Counted from the stretch's first letter, positions 40,404 to 51,143 are shown. The stretch is DNA of 64,000 nucleotides from Streptomyces sp. ISL-1 (GCF_018614585.1 NZ_JAGGOI010000032.1:1-64000), one strand, 5' to 3'. Translations and numbers: made by a program. The notes: a model not told the origin generated them from the letters alone.

Positions 40404-41434
40404 CGCAGCCAGCCTCTCCGGCGCAGCAGGACGCGCCGATACCCACCGCCAAGTCCGCACCGGCAGGCGAAGGTTGGCGTCGCCCGCTCGGACTGCGCGC
40501 CGATGTCCGCAATCTCTCGCTGCTCGGCGTCCTCGCCGTGCTGATCGCGGTCGGCGGCATCACCAAGCCCGATGAATTCCTCGCCACCAGCAATCTTCAG
40601 CTCGTCCTCACCCAGGCATCCATCATCGGCGTCGTCACCGTCGGCATGACCTTCGTGATCACCAGCGGCGGCATCGACCTGTCGGTCGGCGCGATCGTGG
40701 CCCTTGCCTCGGTATGGGCGACGACGGTGGCCACTCAGGAGTACGGCTTCGCGGGCATCCTCTTCACCGCGGTGATCGTCGGACTCGGCTGCGGTCTGGT
40801 GAACGGACTGCTCATCGCGTACGGCGGGATGGTGCCGTTCATCGCGACGCTGGCCATGCTGGCGTCCGCCCGCGGACTCGCCCTGCAGATCACGGACGGC
40901 AAGACCCAGATGGTCACCGTGAACTCCGTACTGGACCTGGGCATCAGGGACGCGTACATCCTCGGCATCCCGCCGCTGGTGCTGGTCTTCGCGGCGGTCA
41001 CGGTCATCGGCTGGCTGCTGCTGAACCGTACGACCTTCGGGCGGCGGACCGTCGCGGTCGGCGGCAACGCGGAAGCCGCCCGCCTCGCCGGCATCGACGT
41101 ACGGCGCCAGCGGCTCTATCTGTATCTGCTCTCCGGACTGTGCTGCGGAATCGCCGCCTTCATGCTGATCGTGCTGGCCGGCTCGGGACAGAACACCAAC
41201 GGCAATCTCTACGAACTGGACGCCATCGCCGCGGCGATCATCGGCGGCACCCTGCTCAGTGGCGGCCGGGGCACCATCGCCGGTTCGGTGCTCGGCGTCC
41301 TCGTCTTCACGACCATTACCAACATCTTCGCCCTCAACAACTTGGAGAGCGCCGTCCAGCAGATCGCCAAGGGCGCGATCATCGTTGCCGCCGTTCTGGT
41401 CCAGCACCGCACGTTGCGCGGCGGCGACGCCTGA
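40400..41434 (+). CDS. Sugar ABC importer permease (RbsC type)
   Basis: The integral membrane subunit of a CUT2 sugar importer, 344 residues with eight to ten hydrophobic segments after a hydrophilic N terminus of about 35 residues. Family signatures are FVITSGGIDLSVGAIVAL, IAYGGMVPFIATLAMLASAR and AVGGNAEAARLAGI, followed by GRGTIAGSVLGVLVF. The ATG overlaps the ATPase stop by 4 nt, so the two are translationally coupled. The substrate is set by the binding protein and is not identifiable; the neighbouring Gfo/Idh/MocA and TIM-barrel genes suggest a hexose, a polyol or a keto sugar. Confidence 0.95.
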   Translation: MTQPASPAQQDAPIPTAKSAPAGEGWRRPLGLRADVRNLSLLGVLAVLIAVGGITKPDEFLATSNLQLVLTQASIIGVVTVGMTFVITSGGIDLSVGAIVALASVWATTVATQEYGFAGILFTAVIVGLGCGLVNGLLIAYGGMVPFIATLAMLASARGLALQITDGKTQMVTVNSVLDLGIRDAYILGIPPLVLVFAAVTVIGWLLLNRTTFGRRTVAVGGNAEAARLAGIDVRRQRLYLYLLSGLCCGIAAFMLIVLAGSGQNTNGNLYELDAIAAAIIGGTLLSGGRGTIAGSVLGVLVFTTITNIFALNNLESAVQQIAKGAIIVAAVLVQHRTLRGGDA

Positions 41435-41512
41435 CCCCACCCCACCCACTCCCCAGCCCACCCCCCATCTGTCGAAATCCCCTCTACCGCCCAGCTGAAG
41501 GGTTGATCCGTC

Positions 41513-42559
41513 ATGCCACAAATCCCAGCCACCAGCCGCCGAGGTCTGCTCTTCGGCACGGCCGCCGTCTCCGCCGGCGCGCTGCTGACCGCCTGCACCA
41601 GCAACGAGCCCAAGAAGACCGAACAGGCCGCCGACAACGCGCCGGCCGCCGACGACAAGCCCGGCAAGGCCGTCACCATCGGCTTCGCCGGTCCCCAGGC
41701 CGACCACGGCTGGCTCAACGCCATCAACGACAACGCCAAGTCGCGTGCCAAGAAGTACTCCGAGGTGACCCTGGAGATCACCGAGGGCTCCAACGACACC
41801 GCGGCCCAGATCGGCCAGGTCCAGACGCTGATCAACAAGAAGGTCGACGTACTCGTCATCCTGCCGGCCGACGGAAAGGCGCTGACCCAGGTCGGTCTGC
41901 AGGCCATGAAGGCGGGCATTCCCGTCATCAACCTGGACCGGATCTTCGCCTCCCCGCAGGCGTACCGCTGCTGGATCGGCGGCGACAACTACGGGATGGG
42001 CCTCAACGCCGGCAACTACATCGGCGAGCAGCTCAAGGACAAGCCGAACGCCAAGGTCATCGAGCTGGCCGGGCTCGACAATCTGGAGCTCACCAAGCAG
42101 CGCACCCAGGGCTTCGACGACGCCCTGAAGAACTACCCCAACATCCGGAAGGTGGCCCGCCAGGCCGCCGACTTCACCGTCGAGTCCGGCCAGGCGAAGA
42201 TGGCCCAACTCCTCCAGGCACAGAGCCAGTTCGACGCCCTGTGGAACCACGACGACGACCAGGGCGTGGGCGCGCTCCGCGCCATCGCACAGGCCGGCCG
42301 CAAGGACTTCCTGATGGTCGGCGGCGCCGGAGCCAAGTCCGCGATGGACGCCATCAAGGCCGACAACAGCGTCCTTAAGGCCACCGTCCTCTATCCGCCG
42401 ACGATGGCCGCCTCCGCCATCGACCTCGCCCGCGCGCTGGGACAGTCCAAGGGCCTCAGCGGAATGTCCGAGCTGGAGATCCCCGCCTCGCTCACCCTGT
42501 ACTCCGCCGTCGTGACCAAGGAGAACGTCGACGAGTACCTGCCCACGGGCTTCAGCTGA
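41513..42559 (+). CDS. Sugar-binding lipoprotein of the ABC importer (RbsB type)
   Basis: A 348-residue extracytoplasmic binding protein that delivers the sugar to the permease. The N terminus is a lipoprotein leader with a twin-arginine-like SRRGLLFGTAA and a lipobox LLTAC, so Cys28 becomes the lipid anchor. The mature part is a type I periplasmic binding protein: VTIGFAGPQADHGWLNAIND, INKKVDVLVILPADGKAL and GIPVINLDRIF. Residues 24-43 downstream of the lipobox form a charged linker. It follows the permease by 78 nt of C-rich DNA with its own ribosome-binding site, which may allow higher expression. Confidence 0.95.
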   Translation: MPQIPATSRRGLLFGTAAVSAGALLTACTSNEPKKTEQAADNAPAADDKPGKAVTIGFAGPQADHGWLNAINDNAKSRAKKYSEVTLEITEGSNDTAAQIGQVQTLINKKVDVLVILPADGKALTQVGLQAMKAGIPVINLDRIFASPQAYRCWIGGDNYGMGLNAGNYIGEQLKDKPNAKVIELAGLDNLELTKQRTQGFDDALKNYPNIRKVARQAADFTVESGQAKMAQLLQAQSQFDALWNHDDDQGVGALRAIAQAGRKDFLMVGGAGAKSAMDAIKADNSVLKATVLYPPTMAASAIDLARALGQSKGLSGMSELEIPASLTLYSAVVTKENVDEYLPTGFS

Positions 42560-42604
42560 CCGGCGTGCCCACCCCCACCGAGCAACCGATGAGGAGGAAC
42601 CCGT

Positions 42605-43867
42605 ATGGAACAGAGGGACAGTGAGGCCGCTGCGCCGACACTCGGCGTCGGCATGGTCGGTTACGCGTTCATGGGCGCCGCCCACTCGCAGGGGTGGCGC
42701 ACCGTGGGACGCGTTTTCGACCTGCCGCTGAGGCCGGTCCTCGCCGCGATCGGCGGCCGTGACGAGGCAGCCGTGCGGGCCGCGGCCGCCAAACACGGCT
42801 GGGCCTCGGCGGAGAGCGACTGGCGCGACCTCGTGACCCGCGACGATGTGCAGCTCGTCGACATCTGCACACCGGGGGACAGCCATGCGGAAATCGCGAT
42901 CGCGGCGCTGGAGGCGGGCAAGCACGTCCTGTGCGAGAAGCCGCTGGCCAACTCGGTCGCCGAGGCCGAGGCGATGGTCGCGGCGGCCGAACGGGCCAGG
43001 CAGCGTGGCCAGTTGGCGATGGTGGGCTTCAACTACCGGCGCGTGCCCGCGATGGCGTACGCGCGCCGGCTGATCGCCGAGGGCAGGCTCGGCACCCTGC
43101 GGCATGTGCGTGTCAGCTATCTGCAGGACTGGCTGGTCGACCCGCAGTTCCCGCTCACCTGGCGGCTCAAGCGCGAGCACGCGGGCTCGGGAGCGCTGGG
43201 CGATCTGGGCGCGCACATCGTGGACCTCGCGCAGTACCTGGCGGGGGAGCCGCTGGTCGGGGTGTCGGCGCTGTCGGAGACATTCGTACGGGAACGTCCG
43301 CTGCCGGCCGGGGCGTCGGCCGGTCTGTCCGCGCCGGGCGGCGCCGAGCGGGGGCCGGTCACCGTCGACGACGCGGCGCTGTTCACCGGGCGGCTCGCGT
43401 CGGGTGCGCTTGCCTCCTTCGAGGCCACCCGCATGGCGGCGGGTCGCAAGAACGCGCTACGGCTCGAAATCAACGGAGAGCTGGGGTCGCTCGCCTTCGA
43501 CCTGGAGCGGCTCAACGAGCTGTCCTTCCACGACCACACCGAGCCCGCCGCCTCCTCCGGCTTCCGGCGGATCCTCGTCACCGAGTCGGAGCATCCGTAT
43601 CTCCAGGCGTGGTGGCCGCCCGGCCATGGGCTCGGATACGAGCACACTTTCGCCCACCAGGCCCGTGACCTGGTCGTGGCGATCGCCACGGGCACCGACC
43701 CGGTGCCCTCGTTCGCCGACGGGCTGCAGGTGCAGCGGGTGCTCGCCGCGGTGGAGGAGAGCGCGGCGAAGAGTGCCGTCTACACCCCCGTACCGACATC
43801 TGTACGGGCGTTCGTACCGGAGTCCGCACAGGCATCCGCACCAGCATCCGCACAGGCACAGGTCTAG
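42605..43867 (+). CDS. Gfo/Idh/MocA family oxidoreductase
   Basis: An NAD(P)-dependent sugar or inositol dehydrogenase, 420 residues. The Rossmann start GVGMVGYAFMGAAHSQGW, then DICTPGDSHAEIAIAALEAG and the catalytic Lys motif HVLCEKPLANSVAEAE (about residue 105) are typical. The C-terminal beta domain includes HAGSGALGDLGAHIVDLAQY, with the conserved Asp and His. A C-terminal tail of about 30 residues is rich in Ser, Ala and Gln (ASAPASAQAQ) and is atypical. It is preceded by GAGGAGGA and follows the binding protein by 45 nt; a TIM-barrel isomerase gene follows 9 nt later. Such pairs oxidise sugars to 3-keto sugars or work in inositol catabolism. Confidence 0.93.
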   Translation: MEQRDSEAAAPTLGVGMVGYAFMGAAHSQGWRTVGRVFDLPLRPVLAAIGGRDEAAVRAAAAKHGWASAESDWRDLVTRDDVQLVDICTPGDSHAEIAIAALEAGKHVLCEKPLANSVAEAEAMVAAAERARQRGQLAMVGFNYRRVPAMAYARRLIAEGRLGTLRHVRVSYLQDWLVDPQFPLTWRLKREHAGSGALGDLGAHIVDLAQYLAGEPLVGVSALSETFVRERPLPAGASAGLSAPGGAERGPVTVDDAALFTGRLASGALASFEATRMAAGRKNALRLEINGELGSLAFDLERLNELSFHDHTEPAASSGFRRILVTESEHPYLQAWWPPGHGLGYEHTFAHQARDLVVAIATGTDPVPSFADGLQVQRVLAAVEESAAKSAVYTPVPTSVRAFVPESAQASAPASAQAQV

Positions 43868-43876
43868 GAGGTCCGA

Positions 43877-44881
<1,005 letters not shown>

Positions 44882-44948
44882 GACATCGGGCCAGCTCCGA
44901 GCCCGCTGGCGGATGCGCCGCCGGGCAGGTCCGGCCTGCCCGGTGAGG

Positions 44949-45029
44949 GCTTTGTCCTGCAGTGGGAAAAAGTTGAACTTCCCTGCTGCACAAGGGCTTT
45001 CCGTCCCGGACGAACCCGGATACGGTCCA
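44949..45029 (+). promoter_or_regulatory. ROK promoter/operator block, copy B
   Basis: The ungapped counterpart of 37375-37455, with about 49 of 81 positions identical. It contains GGGAA, 10 nt, TTCCC (44964-44983) enclosing the odd palindrome AAGTT-G-AACTT, and a -10-like TACGGT (45021-45026). It lies about 190 nt upstream of the giant gene's GTG. The remaining part of the 341-nt gap after 44881 shows no gene. Confidence 0.6.
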
Positions 45030-45222
45030 TGAGGTGTACAGGACATAGGTGGTTCCCGGTGTGACGGCGCACTCCGGATCCCACGGCGACCAGCCCGGTG
45101 CGCGGTGCCGTACGAGCACCGCCCCGAGGGCGCGGAACGTACGCGCTCCACCCCCAGCCCGCCCGGCGATTGAGGGCAGAAAAAGCCCCGCCCGTTCGAC
45201 CGGCCACTACCGGAGGACATTC

Positions 45223-48200
45223 GTGCACAGGAAAAGGCTCAGAGTCCGCAAGGCACTCGCACTCCTCACCGGCAGCCTTCTCGCCGCCACTTCGCTCGCC
45301 TTCACCGCGCCTCACACGGCGCTCGCCGCCGACCCCGAACCGGCAGCGGTCGCCGAGGAGTTCCAGCAGGTCACCCTCGCCAAGGGCGGTGAGGAGACCG
45401 GGGAACCGATGTCGCTGGCCGTACTGCCCGACCGCAGCGTGCTGCACACCTCGCGCAACGGGGAGCTGCGGATGACCGACAGCGCCGGCAACACCCGTGT
45501 GGTGGGCACCATCCCCGTCTATTCGCACGACGAGGAAGGCCTGCAAGGCATCGGTCTCGACCCCAAGTTCAGCGAGAACCGCTTCATCTACCTGTACTAC
45601 GCGCCCCCGCTGAACACCCCCGCGGGCGACGCCCCGAACGAAGGCACCGCCGAGGAATTCGCGAAGTTCGACGGCGTCAACCGGCTCTCACGCTTCGTAC
45701 TCAAGGCCGACGGCACGCTCGACAACGCCAGCGAGAAGAAGATCATCGATATCCCGGCGACCCGCGGCATCTGCTGCCATGTCGGCGGCGACATCGACTT
45801 CGACGCGCAGGGCAACCTGTATCTGTCGACCGGCGACGACTCCAACCCCTTCGCCTCCGACGGATACACCCCGATCGACGACCGGCCGGGCCGCAACCCC
45901 GCCTACGACGCCCGCCGCACCTCGGGCAACACCAACGACCTGCGCGGCAAGATCCTGCGGATCAAGGTCAACGACGACGCGAGCTACTCCGTCCCCGACG
46001 GCAACCTCTTCGCGCCCGGGACCGCCAAGACCCGGCCCGAGATCTACGCCATGGGCTTCCGCAACCCCTTCCGGTTCAGCGTCGACAAGAAGACCGGAAT
46101 CGTCTACGTCGGCGACTACGGCCCCGACGCGGGCGCGGCCGACCCCAAGCGCGGCCCGGGCGGCCAGGTCGAGTTCGCCAGGATCACCAAGCCCGGCAAC
46201 TTCGGCTGGCCTTTCTGCACCGGCAACAACAACGCCTACGTCGACTACGACTTCGCGACCAGGACGTCCGGGGCCACCTTCGACTGCGCGGCCCCCAAGA
46301 ACGAGTCGCCGTACAACACCGGCCTGGTCGACCTGCCGCCGGCGCAGCCGGCCTGGATTCCCTACGACGGCGGTTCCGTGCCCGAGTTCGGCACCGGCTC
46401 CGAGTCCCCGATGGGCGGACCCGTCTACCGCTACGACGCGGCCTCCACGTCCCCGGTGAAGTTCCCCGAGGCGTACGACGGAGACTACTTCGCGGGTGAG
46501 TTCGGCCGCCGCTGGATCAAGCGGATCGAGCAGGGCGCGGACGGCGCGGTCCAGTCCATCAACCCCGTCCCGTGGACCGGGACCCAGATAATGGACATGG
46601 CCTTCGGCCCCGACGGCGCGCTGTACGTACTCGACTACGGCACCGCCTGGTTCGGCGGCGACGAGAACTCCGGCCTCTACCGCATCGAGAACGCCACCGG
46701 AGGACGCTCCCCGGTCGCCGAGGCGGCCGCGAACAAGACCTCGGGTCAGGCCCCGCTGCGGGTCGCGTTCTCCTCGGCAGGCACCACCGACGGTGACGGA
46801 GACGCCCTGACCTACGCCTGGGACTTCGGCGACGGCGGCAAGTCCACCGAGGCCAACCCCACGTACACGTACAAGAAGAACGGCACCTACACGGCGACCG
46901 TCACCGCCAAGGACCCCACCGGCCGGACCGGCTCGGCCAGTGTCCATGTCGTCGTCGGCAACACCGCGCCCAAGGTGACTCTGGAACTCCCGGCCGAGGG
47001 AGCGCTGTTCAGCTTCGGCGACGAGATTCCCTTCAAGGTCACGGTCACCGATCCCGAAGACGGCGCCGCCGGGACGATCGACTGCGCCAAGGTGAAGGTG
47101 ACCTACATCCTCGGCCATGACAGCCACGGCCACCCGGTCACCTCGGCCAACGGCTGCACCGGCACCATCAAGACGTCGGCCGACGGTGGGCACGACCCCA
47201 ACGCCAACATCTTCGGAGTCTTCGACGCCGAGTACACCGACGGCGGGGGCGGCGGCCAGGCCGCGCTCACCAGCCACGACCAGGCGCAGCTCCAGCCGCG
47301 CCACCGGCAGGCCGAGCACTACAACAACTCCTCGGGCGTCACGCTCCAGAACAAGGCCAGTGCCCACGGCGGCAAGACGGTCGGTGACATCCACAACGGC
47401 GACTGGATCTCCTTCAAGCCCTACAACCTGACCGGGTCCACCAAGCTCACCGCCCGCATCTCATCCGGCGGCGCCGGCGGCTTCCTCGAGGTGCGCACCG
47501 GATCTGCGGACGGCCCGATCCTCGGTTCGGCACCGGTGCCGGTCACGGGCGGCTGGGACACCTTCCAGGACGTCGACGTACCGTTGCGGGCCGTGCCGAG
47601 GAAGACAACCGAACTGTTCCTGGTGTTCAAGGGCGGCGACGGAGCGCTCTACGACGTGGACGACTTCGAACTCTCCAACAGCGCACCGGACCGGACCGCC
47701 AAGCGCGTACTGGTCTTCTCCAAGACCGCCGGCTTCCGGCACGACTCCATCCCGGCCGGCGTCGCGGCACTCAAGGAACTCGGCAAGACCAGCAACATGA
47801 CGGTCGACGCCACCGAGGAGGCCGCGCAGTTCACCACCAGCAACCTCGCCCGCTACGACGCGGTCGTTTTCCTGTCCACCACCGGTGACGTCCTGAACGC
47901 CGACCAGCAGAAGGCGTTCGAGAACTTCGTCACCACCGGCGGCGGCTTCATGGGCGTGCACGCCGCGGCCGACACGGAGTACGACTGGGCCTTCTACGGC
48001 GGGCTCGTCGGCGCGTACTTCGCCTCACACCCGCAGATCCAGCCCGCCACCGTGCGGGTCGAGGACCACACCCACCCGTCCACCGCGCACCTGGACGACG
48101 CCTGGGAGCGCACCGACGAGTGGTACAACTACCGCACCAACCCGCGCGGCAAGGCCCGGGTGCTCGCGACCCTGGACGAAACCACCTACCAGGGCGGCAC

Positions 48201-48921
48201 CATGAAGGGCGACCACCCGATCGCCTGGTGCCAGACCTACCAGGGCGGCCGCTCCTTCTACACAGGCGGCGGCCACACCAAGGAGGCGTACGCCGAGCCG
48301 GCCTTCCGCCAGCATCTGCTGGGTGGCCTGCGCTACGCCTCCGGCCAGGTCAAGGCCGACTGCAAGCCGCAGACGGGATACCGGCCGATCTTCAACGGCA
48401 AGACCCTGGACGGCTGGAAGCAGGCCGGGCCCGGAAAGTTCAACGTCGTCGACGGCGAACTGCGCACCGAGGGCGGCATGCGCATGCTCTGGTACCAGGC
48501 CAAGGAGCTGACGTCGTACTCCGTCAAGCTCGACTGGAAGCTGTCGGGTGACGACAACTCGGGTGTCTTCGTGGGCTTCCCGGCCTCCGACGACCCGTGG
48601 TCGGCGGTGAACAAGGGGTACGAGGTGCAGATCGACGCGACCGACGCGGCCGACCGCACCACCGGCGCCGTCTACGGCTTCAAGTCCGCCGACATCAAGG
48701 CACGCGACAGCGCCCTGCGGCCGCCGGGCCAGTGGAACAGCTACGAAATCCGGGTGCAGGGTGAACGGCTCCAGGTCTTCCTCAACGGCGTGAAGATCAA
48801 CGACTTCACCAACACCGACCCGGTACGCAGCCTGAAGGACGGCTATATCGGCATCCAGAACCACGGGGCCGACGACCAGGTGTCCTTCCGGAACATCCAA
48901 CTCAGGGAGCTGCCCTCCTAG
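45223..48921 (+). CDS. Secreted multidomain PQQ sugar dehydrogenase-like/PKD/CBM6/ThuA/DUF1080 protein
   Basis: A 1,232-residue exported protein. A signal peptide (RKALALLTGSLLAATSLAF) ends near ALAA, about residue 36. Residues about 46-489 form a six-bladed glucose/sorbosone-dehydrogenase-like propeller (LQGIGLDPKFSENRFIYLYY, GGDIDFDAQGNLYLSTGDD, MGFRNPFRFSVD). About 493-580 is a PKD domain (WDFGDGGKSTEANPTYTY). About 696-819 is a CBM6 domain. About 826-1042 is a ThuA domain (GAYFASHPQIQPATVRVEDH, GDHPIAWCQTY). About 1052-1231 is DUF1080/3-keto-disaccharide hydrolase-like (FNGKTLDGWKQ, NSGVFVGFP). GTG 45223 has GGAGGA at 5-nt spacing; longer starts lack conservation. It likely oxidises and processes extracellular sugars. 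Confidence 0.9.
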   Translation: MHRKRLRVRKALALLTGSLLAATSLAFTAPHTALAADPEPAAVAEEFQQVTLAKGGEETGEPMSLAVLPDRSVLHTSRNGELRMTDSAGNTRVVGTIPVYSHDEEGLQGIGLDPKFSENRFIYLYYAPPLNTPAGDAPNEGTAEEFAKFDGVNRLSRFVLKADGTLDNASEKKIIDIPATRGICCHVGGDIDFDAQGNLYLSTGDDSNPFASDGYTPIDDRPGRNPAYDARRTSGNTNDLRGKILRIKVNDDASYSVPDGNLFAPGTAKTRPEIYAMGFRNPFRFSVDKKTGIVYVGDYGPDAGAADPKRGPGGQVEFARITKPGNFGWPFCTGNNNAYVDYDFATRTSGATFDCAAPKNESPYNTGLVDLPPAQPAWIPYDGGSVPEFGTGSESPMGGPVYRYDAASTSPVKFPEAYDGDYFAGEFGRRWIKRIEQGADGAVQSINPVPWTGTQIMDMAFGPDGALYVLDYGTAWFGGDENSGLYRIENATGGRSPVAEAAANKTSGQAPLRVAFSSAGTTDGDGDALTYAWDFGDGGKSTEANPTYTYKKNGTYTATVTAKDPTGRTGSASVHVVVGNTAPKVTLELPAEGALFSFGDEIPFKVTVTDPEDGAAGTIDCAKVKVTYILGHDSHGHPVTSANGCTGTIKTSADGGHDPNANIFGVFDAEYTDGGGGGQAALTSHDQAQLQPRHRQAEHYNNSSGVTLQNKASAHGGKTVGDIHNGDWISFKPYNLTGSTKLTARISSGGAGGFLEVRTGSADGPILGSAPVPVTGGWDTFQDVDVPLRAVPRKTTELFLVFKGGDGALYDVDDFELSNSAPDRTAKRVLVFSKTAGFRHDSIPAGVAALKELGKTSNMTVDATEEAAQFTTSNLARYDAVVFLSTTGDVLNADQQKAFENFVTTGGGFMGVHAAADTEYDWAFYGGLVGAYFASHPQIQPATVRVEDHTHPSTAHLDDAWERTDEWYNYRTNPRGKARVLATLDETTYQGGTMKGDHPIAWCQTYQGGRSFYTGGGHTKEAYAEPAFRQHLLGGLRYASGQVKADCKPQTGYRPIFNGKTLDGWKQAGPGKFNVVDGELRTEGGMRMLWYQAKELTSYSVKLDWKLSGDDNSGVFVGFPASDDPWSAVNKGYEVQIDATDAADRTTGAVYGFKSADIKARDSALRPPGQWNSYEIRVQGERLQVFLNGVKINDFTNTDPVRSLKDGYIGIQNHGADDQVSFRNIQLRELPS

Positions 48922-48936
48922 GCGCGCCCGTCAGAC

Positions 48937-48976
48937 GACGGCGGGCGGGGAGGCGCCGTACCCCCCGCCCGCCGTC
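48937..48976 (+). terminator. Hairpin terminator after the giant secreted protein gene
   Basis: A perfect 14-bp stem (48937-48950 with 48963-48976) encloses a 12-nt loop and is followed by TTCC. It separates the sugar module from the ebo-type operon, whose first gene begins 33 nt later. Confidence 0.75.
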
Positions 48977-49008
48977 TTCCACCACACCGAATGGCAGGGA
49001 GGCAGCCC

Positions 49009-50178
49009 GTGTCCGCTGAGCCCGCTTCGTCCGGGAAGTTCGCGAACTCCTCGAAGTCCGCGAACTCCGGTCAAGGAAGTACCGGAGTCTGGTTCGTCGG
49101 AGCCCGCGGCTCCGTCGCCACCACAGCGGTGGCCGGATGCGCGGCGGTCACCGCCGGACTGCATGCGCCGACCGGCATGGTGACCGAAACGCCTCCCTTC
49201 ACCGACTCCGGCCTGCCCGCCCTGTCCTCACTCGTCTTCGGCGGCCACGACACCGCGCACTGTCCACTGCCCAAGCGGGCCGAGGAACTGACGGCGGCCG
49301 GCGTGCTGCCGCACGGCCTCGCGGCGGCGGTACGCGGCGAACTGACCGCCGCGGACGGCGAGATACGCCCCGGTGGACCGCAGTCCGGCGACACACGAAG
49401 CGACGAAGAGCTCATCACCGCCTTCGCCGCGGACCTGACCGACTTCCGGGTGCGCGGGGGCTTGGCCCGGGTGGTCGTCGTCAATGTCTCCTCCACCGAA
49501 CCGCGGCCCGCGGCGGACGCGGTACGGCTGCCGCCGAGTTCCCTGTACGCGGCCGCGGCACTGCGGGCCGGCTGCCCTTTCGTCAACTTCACCCCCTCCA
49601 CCGGGCTGCGCACCGCGGCCCTCACAGACGCCGCCGCGGCAAGCGGTCTTCCCCACGCGGGCCGCGACGGCAAGACGGGCCAGACGCTGCTCCGTTCCGT
49701 ACTCGCCCCGATGTTCGTGCAACGCGCCCTGTCCGTACGGGCATGGTCGGGCACCAACCTGCTGGGCGGCGGGGACGGAGCAGCGCTGGCCGACCCGGCC
49801 GCGGCGGCCGCGAAGAACGCGGGCAAGGAACGCGTTCTCGCCGACACGCTGGGCCACTCCCCGCAGGGTGAGGTCCACATCGACGACGTACCGGCACTGG
49901 GTGACTGGAAGACCGCGTGGGACCACATCGCCTTCGAGGGCTTCCTCGGTTCGCGGATGATCCTGCAGACCATCTGGCAGGGCTGCGACTCGGCGCTCGC
50001 GGCGCCGCTCGTCCTGGACCTGGCGCGGCTGGTCGCCCGCGCGCACGAGGCGGGTATCGAAGGGCCGCTGCCCGAGCTGGGCTTCTACTTCAAGGACCCC
50101 GATGGAGGACCCGCCGGGCTGTCCGAGCAGTTCGACGCACTCCTGACGTTCGCCGAGCGGCTGCGGGAGGCGGTGTGA
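49009..50178 (+). CDS. Inositol-3-phosphate synthase family protein heading the ebo operon
   Basis: A homologue of myo-inositol-1-phosphate synthase, which converts glucose 6-phosphate to inositol phosphate using NAD. The product is 389 residues from GTG 49009, which has GGGAGG at 6-nt spacing; an ATG at 48991 lies within that ribosome site. The Rossmann motif is GVWFVGARGSVATTAVAG, followed by the family segments VNVSSTEPRP, FVNFTPSTG, DGKTGQTLLRSVLAPMF and AWSGTNLLGGGDG. It overlaps the UbiA gene by 4 nt and is thus fixed in the ebo operon. Ebo clusters elsewhere carry EboD, a dehydroquinate-synthase-like sugar phosphate cyclase, so this may be its functional replacement. Other cyclitols as product are possible. 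Confidence 0.9.
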   Translation: MSAEPASSGKFANSSKSANSGQGSTGVWFVGARGSVATTAVAGCAAVTAGLHAPTGMVTETPPFTDSGLPALSSLVFGGHDTAHCPLPKRAEELTAAGVLPHGLAAAVRGELTAADGEIRPGGPQSGDTRSDEELITAFAADLTDFRVRGGLARVVVVNVSSTEPRPAADAVRLPPSSLYAAAALRAGCPFVNFTPSTGLRTAALTDAAAASGLPHAGRDGKTGQTLLRSVLAPMFVQRALSVRAWSGTNLLGGGDGAALADPAAAAAKNAGKERVLADTLGHSPQGEVHIDDVPALGDWKTAWDHIAFEGFLGSRMILQTIWQGCDSALAAPLVLDLARLVARAHEAGIEGPLPELGFYFKDPDGGPAGLSEQFDALLTFAERLREAV

Positions 50179-51143
50179 GGAAGCGGGACATGGGAGCGTG
50201 GGCCGAACTGCTGCGTGTCTCCGCCCTGTTCACCGTCCCCGGCGACGCGCTCGCCGGCGCGGCGGCTCTGGGAGTCGGCCCCAACCGCGGCACGGCACTC
50301 GCCCTCGGGTCCTCGCTGTGCCTGTACGAGGCGGGCATGGCGCTCAACGACTGGGCGGACCGTGACGAGGACGCGATCGACCGCCCGCACCGTCCCATCC
50401 CCTCCGGCCGCATCGCGCCGCGGTCCGCACTGACGGCGGCAGCCGCCTTGACGGGAGCGGGCCTCGCGCTGTCCGCTGCCGCCGGCCGCCGCCCGCTGGC
50501 CCTGGCCGCCGCCCTTGCGGCGACGGTCTGGTCGTACGACCTCCACTTCAAGCACACCAGGGGAGGCCCGGCCGCGATGGCGGCGGCGCGGAGCCTGGAC
50601 GTGCTGCTGGGAGCGGTCGCGACGGGTACGGCAGCAGCGGCCCCCGTACTCCCCGAGACCCGGATCTCCGGGGGTACGGGGGAGCGGGCAGCCCGGGCTG
50701 CCGCCACGACCCCAAGGGCGCGCGCGGCCCTGCCCGGCGCCGTCGTGATGGGAGCGCACACCTACGCCGTCACCTCCGTGTCGCGGCACGAGGCCCACGG
50801 CGGATCCACCCTCGTGCCCCTCACCGCGCTCGCCGCCACCCTCGGACTCGGGGCGCTCGGCGCGCTCGAGCAGCGCACGGCCAAGGGCAGCACGGCGTCC
50901 GCACGGCTCCTGGTGACCGCGCTCGCGGGCGCGTACGTCCGCACCGCCGCGAAGCCCTTCCTGCACGCCGCACTCAACCCGTCCCCGCCTCTCACCCAGC
51001 GCGCGGTGGGCGGCGGTATACGGGCGATGATCCCGCTCCAGGCCGCCCTTGCCGCCCGCGCCGGCGGTGGTGCGACGGCTCTCGCCGTGATGGGCCTCGT
51101 CCCGCTCGCCCGCAAGCTCGCACGGAAGGTGAGCCCCACATGA
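50175..51143 (+). CDS. eboC: EboC-like UbiA-family prenyltransferase
   Basis: A 322-residue integral membrane protein of the UbiA superfamily, expected to attach an isoprenoid chain to an acceptor. The first Asp-rich motif is NDWADRDEDAIDRPHRPIPSG, with the N-D-x-x-D-x-x-x-D pattern that binds prenyl diphosphate through magnesium. The second motif region is SYDLHFKHT. Eight or nine hydrophobic helices cover the rest. The GTG start overlaps the stop of the inositol phosphate synthase gene by 4 nt, and the stop overlaps the next gene. In ebo clusters this gene is named eboC. The acceptor is unknown; a cyclitol made by the upstream gene is an attractive candidate. Confidence 0.87.
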   Translation: MRKRDMGAWAELLRVSALFTVPGDALAGAAALGVGPNRGTALALGSSLCLYEAGMALNDWADRDEDAIDRPHRPIPSGRIAPRSALTAAAALTGAGLALSAAAGRRPLALAAALAATVWSYDLHFKHTRGGPAAMAAARSLDVLLGAVATGTAAAAPVLPETRISGGTGERAARAAATTPRARAALPGAVVMGAHTYAVTSVSRHEAHGGSTLVPLTALAATLGLGALGALEQRTAKGSTASARLLVTALAGAYVRTAAKPFLHAALNPSPPLTQRAVGGGIRAMIPLQAALAARAGGGATALAVMGLVPLARKLARKVSPT

